64,000 nt of DNA. Origin: Hydractinia symbiolongicarpus (lineage: Eukaryota > Cnidaria > Hydrozoa > Anthoathecata > Hydractiniidae). The notes beneath the pieces were generated by a model. It ran no database searches. It was given only the letters and a program-made list of their open reading frames with translations, and had not been told where the DNA came from. Below, piece by piece: positions 12,452 to 24,988 of this stretch. The stretch is from the NCBI RefSeq assembly GCF_029227915.1, contig NC_079877.1:19061851-19125850 (forward strand), written 5' to 3'. A program made the translations under genes and the position numbers. Position 1 is the first letter of the stretch. Each line of letters begins with the position of its first letter.

Positions 12452-15261
12452 GGCTTTTAGAAGGCTATGCACGTAGTTGACGGTGATATAAGGGCATGGC
12501 GCCAAGGCAAATGACTTTGGACGATGTAGTCCTTTGAGACTGAGAGAACTAGATCAATAGGAAGCTGCGCGGACATGTGGAACCACGTAATTTACGTGTA
12601 AAGCCTTAATTAGGCTGCAAAAAGCCATAATACGGCTTTTAGAAAGCTTTTCACGTAGTTGATGGTGATACAAGGCCATGACGCCAAGAAAACCGACTTG
12701 GAACGTTGTAGTCCTTGAGACTGAAAGGTCTAGACCAATGATACCATGAGCAGGCTCGTGGAACTGAGTGATTAACGTGTAAGGCCTTTATTAGGCGGCA
12801 AGAGGCCATAGTACGGCTTTTAGAAGGCTATGTTCGTAGTTGACGTTGATATAAGGCAATGGCGCCATGGAAAACGACTTGGGACGTTGTAGATCATTAA
12901 GACTGCAAGGACTAAACCCATGGCAACCTGTGCGGACCCGTGGAACCACGTATTTTAAGTGTAGGGCCTTAATTATGTCGTAAAAGACCATATTACGGCT
13001 TTTAGAAGGCTATGCACGTAGTTGACGGTGATATAAGGGCATGGCGTCAACGAAAACGACTTGGGACGTTGTAGTTCATTGGGACTGCAAGGACTAGACC
13101 AATGGCAAGTTGCGCGAACACGTGGAACAACGTAATTCACGTGTAAGGCCTTTATTAGGCCGCAAAAGCCATATTACGGCTTGTCGAAGGCTATGAAAGC
13201 AGTTGCCGGTGATATAAGGGCATGACATCAAGAAAAACGACTTGGCACGTTTTTAGTCCATTGAGACTGCAAGGACTAGACCAATGCCAAGCTGCGCGAA
13301 CACGTGGAACCACGTAATTCACGTGTAAGGCCTTTATTAGGCCGCAAAAGCCAAGTTACGGCTTTTAGAAGGGTATCCACGTAGTTAAGGGTGATATAAA
13401 GGCATGGCGCCATGGAAAACCACTTGGGACGTTGTAGATCATTTTGACTGCAAGGACTAAGCCCATGGCAACCTGTGCGGCCCCGTGCAACGACGTATTT
13501 TATGTGTAGGGCCTTAATTATGTCGTAAAAGACCATATTACTGCTTTTAGAAGGCTATGCACGTAGTTGACGGTGATATAAGGGCATGGCGCCAAGAAAA
13601 ACGACTTGGCACGATGCAGTCCATTGAGAATGAAGGGACTAGACCAATGTTACCTTACGCAGGCTTGTGGAACCACGTAATTTACGTGTAAGGGGTTTAT
13701 TAGGCCGCAAAAGCCATATTACGGCTTTTAGAAGGCTATGCACGTAGTTGACGGTGATATAAGGGCATGGCGCCAAGGCAAATGACTTTGGAGGATGTAG
13801 TCCTTTGAGACTGAGAGAACTGACCAATGATACAATGCGCAGGCCTCTGGAAGTACTTGATTTTGTGTAAGGCCTTTATTAGGCGGCAAGAGGCCAGAGT
13901 ACGGCTTTTAGAAGGCTATGCACATATTTGACGGTGATAAAAGGCCATGGCGGGAAGGAAAACGAATTGGCACGTTGCAGTCCATTGAGAATGAAAGGAC
14001 TAGACCAATGATACCATGCGCAGGCTTGTGGAACCACGTAATTCACGTGTAAGGCCTTTATTAGGCCGCAAAAGCCAAGTTACGGCTTTTAGAAGGGTAT
14101 CCACGTAGTTAAGGGTGATATGAGGGTATGGCGTCAAGGAAAACGACTTGGGACGTTGTAGTTCATTGGGACTGCAAGGACTAGACCAATGGCAAGTTGC
14201 GCGAACACGTGGAACAACGTAATTCACGTGTAAGGCCTTTATTAGGCCGCAAAAGCCATATTACGGCTTGTCGAAGGCTATACAAGCAGTTGCCGGTGAT
14301 ATAAGAGCATGGCGTCAAGAAAAACAACTTGGCACGTTGTAGATCATTATGACTGCAAGGACTAAGCCCATGGCAACCTGTGCGGCCCCGTGCAACGACG
14401 TATTTTATGTGTAGGGCCTTAATTATGTCGTAAAATGCCATATTACTGCTTTTAGAAGGCTATGCACGTAGTTGATGGTGATACAAGGCCATGACGCCAA
14501 GAAAACCGACTTGGACGTTGTAGTCCATTGACACAGAAAGGTCTAGACCAATGATGCCATGAGCAGTCTCGTGGAACTAAGTGATTAACGTGTAAGGCTT
14601 TTATTAGGCGGCAAGAGGCCATAGTACGGCTTTTAGAAGGCTATGCTCGTAGTTGACGTTGATATAAGGCAATGGCGCCATGGAAAACGACTTGGGACGT
14701 TGTAGATCATTATGAGTGCAAGGACTAAGCCCATGGCAACCTGTGCGGCCCCGTGCAACGACGTATTTTATGTGTAGGGCCTTAATTATGTCGTAAAAGA
14801 CCATATTACTGCTTTTAGAAGGCTATGGACGTAGCTGACGGTGATATAAGGGCATGGCGCCAAGGCAAATGACTTTGGACGATGTAGTCCTTTGAGACTG
14901 AGAGAACTAGACCAATAGGAAGCTGCGCGGACATGTGGAACCCCGTAATTCACGTGTAAGCCTTAATTAGGCCGCAAAAAGCTATAATACGGCTTTTAGA
15001 AAGCTTTGCACGTAGTTGATGGTGATACAAGGCCATGACGCCAACAAAACCGACTTGGAACGTTGTAGTCCATTGAGACTGTAAGGTCTAGACCAATGAT
15101 GCCATGAGCAGTCTCGTGGAACTAAGTGATTAACGTGTAAGGCTTTTATTAGGCGGCAAGAGGCCATAGTACGGCTTTTAGAAGGCTATGCTCGTAGTTG
15201 ACGTTGATATAAGGCAATGGCGCCATGGAAAACGACTTGGGACGTTGTAGATCATTATGAG
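12452..15261 (+). repeat. 17-monomer higher-order unit, copy 2 (ends at crossover)
   Basis: Follows copy 1 base for base at an offset of 3084. A few substitutions are visible, such as gaaaaccacttgg near 13420 and gagcatgg near 14307. In the A monomer at 15149-15349 the sequence switches to the A monomer that begins the unit, so this copy is cut short and joined to copy 3. Confidence 0.85.
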
Positions 15262-17942
15262 TGCAAGGACTAAACCCATGGCAACCTGTGCGGACCCGTG
15301 GAACCACGTATTTTAAGTGTAGGACCTTAATTATGTCGTAAAAGACCATACTACGGCTTTTAGAAGGCTATGCACGTAGTTGACGGTGATATCAGGGCAT
15401 GGCGTCAACGAAAACGACTTGGGACGTTGTAGTTCATTGGGACTGCAAGGACTAGACCAATGGCAAGTTGCGCGAACACGTGGAACAACGTAATTCACGT
15501 GTAAGGCCTTTATTAGGCCGCAAAAGCCATATTACGGCTTGTCGAAGGCTATGAAAGCAGTTGCCGGTGATATAAGGGCATGACATCAAGAAAAACGACT
15601 TGGCACGTTTTTAGTCCATTGAGACTGCAAGGACTAGACCAATGCCAAGCTGCGCGAACACGTGGAACCACGTAATTCACGTGTAAGGCCTTTATTAGGC
15701 CGCAAAAGCCAAGTTACGGCTTTTAGAAGGGTATCCACGTAGTTAAGGGTGATATAAAGGCATGGCGCCATGGAAAACGACTTGGGACGTTGTAGATCAT
15801 TTTGACTGCAAGGACTAAGCCCATGGCAACCTGTGCGGCCCCGTGCAACGACGTATTTTATGTGTAGGGCCTTAATTATGTCGTAAAAGACCATATTACT
15901 GCTTTTAGAAGGCTATGCACGTAGTTGACGGTGATATAAGGGCATGGCGCCAAGAAAAACGACTTGGCACGATGCAGTCCATTGAGAATGAAGGGACTAG
16001 ACCAATGTTACCTTACGCAGGCTTGTGGAACCACGTAATTTACGTGTAAGGGGTTTATTAGGCCGCAAAAGCCATATTACGGCTTTTAGAAGGCTATGCA
16101 CGTAGTTGACGGTGATATAAGGGCATGGCGCCAAGGCAAATGACTTTGGACGATGTAGTCCTTTGAGACTGAGAGAACTGACCAATGATACAATGCGCAG
16201 GCCTCTGGAAGTACTTGATTTTGTGTAAGGCCTTTATTAGGCGGCAAGAGGCCAGAGTACGGCTTTTAGAAGGCTATGCACATATTTGACGGTGATAAAA
16301 GGCCATGGCGGGAAGGAAAACGAATTGGCACGTTGCAGTCCATTGAGAATGAAAGGACTAGACCAATGATACCATGCGCAGGCTTGTGGAACCACGTAAT
16401 TCACGTGTAAGGCCTTTATTAGGCCGCAAAAGCCAAGTTACGGCTTTTAGAAGGGTATCCACGTAGTTAAGGGTGATATGAGGGTATGGCGTCAAGGAAA
16501 ACGACTTGGGACGTTGTAGTTCATTGGGACTGCAAGGACTAGACCAATGGCAAGTTGCGCGAACACGTGGAACAACGTAATTCACGTGTAAGGCCTTTAT
16601 TAGGCCGCAAAAGCCATATTACGGCTTGTCGAAGGCTATACAAGCAGTTGCCGGTGATATAAGGGCATGGCGTCAAGAAAAACAACTTGGCACGTTGTAG
16701 ATCATTATGACTGCAAGGACTAAGCCCATGGCAACCTGTGCGGCCCCGTGCAACGACGTATTTTATGTGTAGGGCCTTAATTATGTCGTAAAATGCCATA
16801 TTACTGCTTTTAGAAGGCTATGCACGTAGTTGATGGTGATACAAGGCCATGACGCCAAGAAAACCGACTTGGACGTTGTAGTCCATTGACACAGAAAGGT
16901 CTAGACCAATGATGCCATGAGCAGTCTCGTGGAACTAAGTGATTAACGTGTAAGGCTTTTATTAGGCGGCAAGAGGCCATAGTACGGCTTTTAGAAGGCT
17001 ATGCTCGTAGTTGACGTTGATATAAGGCAATGGCGCCATGGAAAACGACTTGGGACGTTGTAGATCATTATGAGTGCAAGGACTAAGCCCATGGCAACCT
17101 GTGCGGCCCCGTGCAACGACGTATTTTATGTGTAGGGCCTTAATTATGTCGTAAAAGACCATATTACTGCTTTTAGAAGGCTATGGACGTAGCTGACGGT
17201 GATATAAGGGCATGGCGCCAAGGCAAATGACTTTGGACGATGTAGTCCTTTGAGACTGAGAGAACTAGACCAATAGGAAGCTGCGCGGACATGTGGAACC
17301 ACGTAATTCACGTGTAAGCCTTAATTAGGCCGCAAAAAGCTATAATACGGCTTTTAGAAAGCTTTGCACGTAGTTGATGGTGATACAAGGCCATGACGCC
17401 AACAAAACCGACTTGGAACGTTGTAGTCCATTGAGACTGTAAGGTCTAGACCAATGATGCCATGAGCAGTCTCGTGGAACTAAGTGATTAACGTGTAAGG
17501 CTTTTATTAGGCGGCAAGAGGCCATAGTACGGCTTTTAGAAGGCTATGCTCGTAGTTGACGTTGATATAAGGCAATGGCGCCATGGAAAACGACTTGGGA
17601 CGTTGTAGATCATTATGAGTGCAAGGACTAAGCCCATGGCAACCTGTGTGGCCCCGTGCAACGACGTATTTTATGTGTAGGGCCTTAATTATGTCGTAAA
17701 AGACCATATTACTGCATTTAGAAGGCTATGCACGTAGTTGACGGTGATATAAGGGCATGGTGCCAAGAAAAACGACTTGGCACGATGCAGTCCATTGAGA
17801 ATGAAGGGACTAGACCAATGATACCATGTGCAGGCTTGTGGAACCACGTAATTTACGTGTATGGCCTTTATTAGGCCGCAAAAGCCATATTACGGCTTTT
17901 AGAAGGCTATGCACGTAGTTGACGGTGATATAAGGGCATGGC
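15262..17942 (+). repeat. 17-monomer higher-order unit, copy 3, 726 bp shorter
   Basis: Matches copy 2 at an offset of 2358 and copy 1 at an offset of 5442 (landmarks such as aacctgtgtggccccg at 17641 and 12199). The unit length drops from 3084 to 2358, which is a loss of 726 bp or four monomers. Identity to copy 1 ends at about 17942, where ggcgccaaggcaaatg becomes ggcgtcaaggcaaacg as the array switches into a G monomer. Confidence 0.85.
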
Positions 17943-20900
17943 GTCAAGGCAAACGACTATGGATGTTGTACTCCTTTGAGACAGAGAGAACTAGAGCAAT
18001 GGCATCATGCGCAGACTCGTGGAAATACGTGATTTTCGTGTAAGGCCTTAATTAGGCTGCAAAAGGCCATACTACGGCTTGTCGAAGGCTATGCAAGCAG
18101 TTGCCGGTGATATAAGGGCATGGCGTCAAGGAAAACGACTTGGGACGTTGTAGTTCATTGGGACTGCAAGGACTAGACCAATGGCAAGTTGCGCGAACAC
18201 GTGGAACAACGTAATTCACGTGTAAGGCCTTTATTAGGCCGCAAAAGCCATATTACGGCTTGTCGAAGGCTATGCAAGCAGTTGCCGGTGATATAAGGGC
18301 ATGGCGTCAAGAAAAACGACTTGGCACGTTTTTAGTCCATTGAGACTGCAAGGACTAGACCAATGCCAAGCTGCGCGAACACGTGGAACCACGTAATTCA
18401 CGTGTAAGGCCTTTATTAGGCCGCAAAAGCCAAGTTACGGCTTTTAGAAGGGTATCCACGTAGTTAAGGGTGATATAAAGGCATGGCGCCATGGAAAACG
18501 ACTTGGGACGTTGTAGATCATTATGACTGTAAGGACTAGACCAATGGCAAGCTGCTCGAACACGTGGAACCACGTAATTCACGTGTAAGGTCTTTATTGA
18601 GCCGCAAAGGCCATATTACGGCTTTTAGAAGGCTATGCACGTAGTTGACGGTGATATAAGGGCATGGCGCCAAGGCAAATGACTTTGGACGATGTAGTCC
18701 TTTGAGACTGAGAGAACTAGACCAATAGGAAGCTGCGCGGACATGTGGAACCACGTAATTCACGTGGAAAGCCTTAATTAGGCTGCAAAAAGCCATAATA
18801 CGGCTTTTAGAAAGCTTTGCACGTAGTTGATGGTGATACAAGGCCATGACGCCAAGAAAACCGACTTGGAACGTTGTAGTCCTTGAGACTGGAAGGTCTA
18901 GACCAATGATACCATGAGCAGGCTCGTGGAACTGAGTGATTAACGTGTAAGGCCTTTATTAGGCGGCAAGAGGCCATAGTACGGCTTTTAGAAGGCTATG
19001 TTCGTAGTTGATGTTGATATAAGGCAATGGCGCCATGGAAAACGACTTGGGACGTTGTAGATCATTAAGACTGCAAGGACTAAACCCATGGCAACCTGTG
19101 CGGACCCGTGGAACCACGTATTTTAAGTGTAGGGCCTTAATTATGTCGTAAAAGACCATATTACTGTTTTTAGAAGGCTATGCACGTAGTTAAGGGTGAG
19201 AAAAGGCCATGGCGGCAAGGAAAACGACTTGGCACGTTGCGGTCCATTGAGAATGAAGGGACTAGACCAATGATACCATGCGCAGGCTTGTGGAACCACG
19301 TAATTTACATGTAAGGCCTTTATTAGGCCGCAAAAGCCATATTACGGCTTTTAGAAGGCTATGCACGTAGTTGACGGTGATATAAGGGCATGGCGCCAAG
19401 GCAAATGACTTTGGACGATGTAGTCCTTTGAGACTGAGAGAACTAGACCAATAGGAAGCTGCGCGGACATGTGGAACCACGTAATTCACGTGTAAGCCTT
19501 AATTAGGCCGCAAAAAGCCATAATACGGCTTTTAGAAAGCTTTGCACGTAGTTGATGGTGATACAAGGCCATGACGCCAACAAAACCGACTTGGAACGTT
19601 GTAGTCCATTGAGACTGTAAGGTCTAGACCAATGATGCCATGAGCAGTCTCGTTAAACTAAGTGATTAACGTGTAAGGCTTTTATTAGGCGGCAAGAGGC
19701 CATAGTACGGCTTTTAGAAGGCTATGCTCGTAGTTGACGTTGATATAAGGCAATGGCGCCATGGAAAACGACTTGGGACGTTGTAGATCGTTATGAGTGC
19801 AAGGACTAAGCCCATGGCAACCTGTGTGGCCCCGTGCAACGACGTATTTTATGTGTAGGGCCTTAATTATGTCGTAAAAGACCATATTACTGCATTTAGA
19901 AGGCTATGCACGTAGTTGACAGTGATATAAGGGCATGGCGCCAAGAAAAACGACTTGGCACGATGCAGTCCATTGAAAATGAAGGGACTAGACCAATGAT
20001 ACCATGCGCAGGCTTGTGGAACCACGTAATTTACGTGTAAGGCCTTTATTAGGCCGCAAAAGCCATATCACGCCTTTTAGAAGGCTATGCACGTAGTTGA
20101 CGGTGATATAAGGGCATGGCGCCAAGGCAAACGACTATGGATGTTGTACTCCTTTGAGACAGAGAGAACTAGAGCAATGGCATCATGCGCAGACTCGTGG
20201 AAATACGTGATTTTCGTGTAAGGCCTTAATTAGGCTGCAAAAGGCCATACTACGGCTTGTCGAAGGCTTTGCAAGCAGTTGCCGGTGATATAAGGGCATG
20301 GCGTCAAAGAAAACGACTTGGGACGTTGTAGTTCATTGGGACTGCAAGGACAAGACCAATGGCAAGTTGCGCGAACACGTAGAACAACGTAATTCACGTG
20401 TAAGGCCTTTATTAGGCCGCAAAAGCCATATTACGGCTTGTCGAAGGCTATGCAAGCAGTTGCCGGTGATATAAGGGCATGGCGTCAAGAAAAACGACTT
20501 GGCACGTTTTTAGTCCATTGAGACTGAGAGAACTAGACCAATAGGAAGCTGCGCGGATATGTGGAACCACGTAATTCACGTGGAAAGCCTTAATTAGGCC
20601 GCAAAAAGCCATAATACGGCTTTTAGAAAGCTTTGCACGTAGTTGATGGTGATACAAGGCCATGACGCCAAGAAAACCGACTTGGAACGTTGTAGTCCAT
20701 TGAGACTGAAAGGTCTAGACCAATGATACCATGAGCAGGCTCGTGGAACTAAGTGATTAACGTGTAAGGCCTTTATTAGGCGGCAAGAGGCCATAGTACG
20801 GCTTTTAGAAGGCTATGTTCGTAGTTGACGTTGATATAAGGCAATGGCGCCATGGAAAACGACTTGGGACGTTGTAGATCATTAATACTGCAAGGACTAA

Positions 20901-23900
20901 ACCCATGGCAACCTGTGCGGACCCGTGGAACCAAGTATTATAAGTGTAGGGCCTTAATTATGTCGTAAAAGACCATATTACTGCTTTTAGAAGGCTATGC
21001 ACGTAGTTGACGGTGAGAAAAGGCCATGGCGTCAAGGAAAACGACTTGGCACGTTGCGGTCCATTGAGAATGAAGGGACTAGACCAATGATACCATGCGC
21101 AGGCTTGTGGAACCACGTAATTTACGTGTAAGGCCTTTATTAGGCCGCAAAAGCCATATTACGGCTTTTAGAAGGCTATGCACGTAGTTGACGGTGATAT
21201 AAGGGCATGGCGTCAAGAAAAACGACTTGGCACGTTTTTAGTCCATTGAGACTGAGAGAACTAGACCAATAGGAAGCTGCGCGGATATGTGGAACCACGT
21301 AATTCACGTGGAAAGCCTTAATTAGGCCGCAAAAAGCCATAATACGGCTTTTAGAAAGCTTTGCACGTAGTTGATGGTGATACAAGGCCATGACGCCAAG
21401 AAAACCGACTTGGAACGTTGTAGTCCATTGAGACTGAAAGGTCTAGACCAATGATACCATGAGCAGGCTCGTGGAACTAAGTGATTAACGTGTAAGGCCT
21501 TTATTAGGCGGCAAGAGGCCATAGTACGGCTTTTAGAAGGCTATGTTCGTAGTTGACGTTGATATAAGGCAATGGCGCCATGGAAAACGACTTGGGACGT
21601 TGTAGATCATTAATACTGCAAGGACTAAACCCATGGCAACCTGTGCGGACCCGTGGAACCAAGTATTATAAGTATAGGGCCTTAATTATGTCGTAAAAGA
21701 CCATATTACTGCTTTTAGAAGGCTATGCACGTAGTTGACGGTGAGAAAAGGCCATGGCGTCAAGGAAAACGACTTGGCACGTTGCGGTCCATTGAGAATG
21801 AAGGGACTAGACCAATGATACCATGCGCAGGCTTGTGGAACCACGTAATTTACGTGTAAGGCCTTTATTAGGCCGCAAAAGCCATATTACGGCTTTTAGA
21901 AGGCTATGCACGTAGTTGACGGTGATATAAGGGCATGGCGCCAAGGCAAATGACTTTGGAGGATGTAGTCCTTTGAGACTGAGAGAACTAGACCAATAGG
22001 AAGCTGCGCGGACATGTGGAACCACGTAATTCACGTGTAAAGCCTTAATTAGGCCGCAAAAAGCCATAATACGGCTTTTAGAAAGCTTTGCACGTAGTTG
22101 ATGGTGATACAAGGCCATGACGCCAACAAAACCGACTTGGAACGTTGTAGTCCATTGAGACTGAAAGGTCTAGACCAATGATGCCATGAGCAGTCTCGTG
22201 GAACTAAGTGATTAACGTGTAAGGCTTTTATTAGGCGGCAAGAGGCCATAGTACGGCTTTTAGAAGGCTATGCTCGTAGTTGACGGTGATATAAGGGCAT
22301 GGCGCCAAGGCAAATGACTTTGGACGATGTAGTCCTTTGAGACTGAGAGAACTAGACCAATAGGAAGCTGCGCGGACATGTGGAACCACGTAATTCACGT
22401 GGAAAGCCTTAATTAGGCCGCAAAAAGCCATAATACGGCTTTTAGAAAGCTTTGCACGTAGTTGATGGTGATACAAGGCCATGACGCCAAGAAAACCGAC
22501 TTGGAACGTTGTAGTCCATTGAGACTGAAAGGTCTAGCCCAATGATGCCATGAGCAGTCTCGTGGAACTAATTGATTAACGTGTAAAGCTTTTATTAGGC
22601 GGCAAAAGCCAAGTTACGGCTTTTAGAAGGGTATCCACGTAGTTAAGGGTGATATAAAGGCATGGCGCCATGGAAAACGACTTGGGACGTTGTAGATCAT
22701 TATGACTGCAAGGACTAAGCCCATTGCAACCTGTGCGGCCCCGTGCAACGACGTATTTTATGTGTAGGGCCTTAATTATGTCGTAAAAGGCCATATTACT
22801 GCTTTTAGAAGGCTATGCACGTAGTTGACGGTGTTATAAGGGCATGGCGCCAAGAAAAACGACTTGGCACGATGCAGTCCATTGAGAATGAAGGGACTAG
22901 ACCAATGATACCATGCGCAGGCTTGTGGAACCACGTAATTTATGTGTAAGGCCTTTATTAGGCCGCAAAAGCCATATTATGGCTTTTAGAAGGCTATGCA
23001 CGTAGTTGACGGTGATATAAGGGCATGGCGCCAAAGCAAATGACTTTGGACGATGTAGTCCTTTGAGACTGAGAGAACTAGACCAATAGGAAGCTGCGCG
23101 GACATGTGGAACCACGTAATTCACGTGGAAAGCCTTAATTAGGCCGCAAAAAGCCATAATACGGCTTTTAGAAAGCTTTGCACGTAGTTGCTGGTGATAC
23201 AAGGCCATGACGCCAAGAAAACCGACTTGGAACGTTGTAGTCCATTGAGACTGAAAGGTCTAGACCAATGATACCATGAGCAGGCTCGTGGAACTAAGTG
23301 ATTAACGTGTAAGGCCTTTATTAGGCGGCAAGAGGCCATAGTACGGCTTTTAGAAGGCTATGTTCGTAGTAGACGTTGATATAAGGCAATGGCGCCATGG
23401 AAAACGACTTGGGACGTTGTAGATCATTAATACTGCAAGGACTAAACCCATGGCAACCTGTGCGGACCCGTGAAACCACGTATTATAAGTGTAGGGCCTT
23501 AATTATGTCGTAAAAGACCATATTACTGCTTTTAGAAGGCTATGCACGTAGTTGACGGTGAGAAAAGGCCATGGCGGCAAGGAAAACGACTTGGCACGTT
23601 GCGGTCCATTGACCATGCTGCAAGGACTAAACCCATGGCAACCTGTGCGGACCAGTGGAACCACGTAATTTACGTGTAAGGCCTTTATTAGGCTGCAAAA
23701 GCCATATTACGGCTTTTAGAAGGCTATGCACGTAGTTGACGGTGATATAAGGGCATGGCGCCAAGGCAAATGACTTTGGACGATGTAGTCCTTTGAGACT
23801 GAGAGAACTAGACCAATAGGAAGCTGCGCGGACATGTGGAACCACGTAATTCACGTGTAAAGCCTTAATTAGACCGCAAAAAGCCATAATACGGCTTTTA

Positions 23901-24988
23901 GAAAGCTTTGGACGTAGTTGATGGTGATACAAGGCCATGACGCCAAGAAAACCGACTTGGAACGTTGTAGTCCATTGAGACTGAAAGGTCTAGACCAATG
24001 ATGCCATGAGCAGTCTCGTGGAACTAAGTGATTAACGTGTAAGGCTTTTATTAGGCGGCAAGAGGCCATAGTACGGCTTTTAGAAGGCTATGCTCGTAGT
24101 TGACGTTGATATAAGGCAATGGCGCCATGGAAAACGACTTGGGACGTTGTAGATCATTATGAGGGCAAGGACTAAGCCCATGGCAACCTGTGCGGCCCCG
24201 TGCAACGACGTATTTTATGTGTAGGGCCTTAATTATGTCGTAAAAGACCATATTACTGCTTTTAGAAGGCTATGCACGTAGTTGACGGTGATATAAGGGC
24301 ATGGCGCCAAGAAAAACGACTTGGCACGATGCAGTCCATTGAGAATGAAGGGACTAGACCAATGATACCATGCGCAGGCTTGTGGAACCACGTAATTTAC
24401 GTGTATGGCCTTTATTAGGCCGCAAAAGCCATATTACGGCTTTTATAAGGCTATGCACGTAGTTGACGGTGATATAAGGGCATGGCACCAAGGCAAATGA
24501 CTTTGGACGTTGTAGTCCATTGAGACTACAAAGACTAGACCAATGGCAAGCTGCGCGAACACGTGGAACCACGTAATTCACGTGGAAAGCCTTAATTAGG
24601 CCGCAAAAAGCCATAATACGGCTTTTAGAAAGCTTTGCACGTAGTTGATGGTGATACAAGGCCGTGACGCCAAGAAAACCGACTTGGAACGTTGTAGTCC
24701 ATTGAGACTGAAAGGTCTAGACCAATGATACCATGAACAGGCTCGTGGAATTAAGTGATTAACGTGTAAGGCCTTTATTAGGCGGCAAGAGGCCATAGTA
24801 CGGCTTTTAGAAGGCTATGTTCGTAGTTGACGTTGATATAAGGCAATGGCGCCATGGAAAACGACTTGGGACGTTGTAGATCATTAATACTGCAAGGACT
24901 AAACCCATGGCAACCTGTGCGGACCCGTGGAACCACGTATTATAAGTGTAGGGCCTTAATTATGTCGTAAAAGACCATATTACTGCTT
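17943..24988 (+). repeat. Array region 3: D-C-B-A domain
   Basis: After a short G-E-H-F run the order D (or D')-C-B-A repeats. For example C near 18619, B 18803, A 18982, D' 19165, C 19347, B 19529, A 19711, D 19893. It runs again as D' 21713, C 21892, B 22075, and as D 22800, C 22981, B 23165, A 23347, and onwards to about 25 kb. It is interrupted by G-E-H near 20.1-20.5 kb and by chimeric monomers near 22.26 and 23.6 kb. Confidence 0.85.
20464..21919 (+). repeat. 728 bp tandem duplication (two four-monomer units)
   Basis: Bases 20464-21191 and 21192-21919 follow each other directly and match at an offset of exactly 728, four monomers. Both contain the unusual hybrid in which an H-like left part (ggcacgtttttagtcc) leads into a C-like right part with gcgcggatatgtgg. 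I noticed one base difference (gtgtaggg against gtataggg). The start of a third repeat runs a few bases further and then diverges at about 21940. Confidence 0.85.

Noticed and set aside
20448-20800. Transcription-factor sites at each cacgtg hexamer
   Set aside because: The hexamer is part of the monomer end in types C and E and recurs only because the satellite does. There is no gene to regulate and no sign of a promoter.
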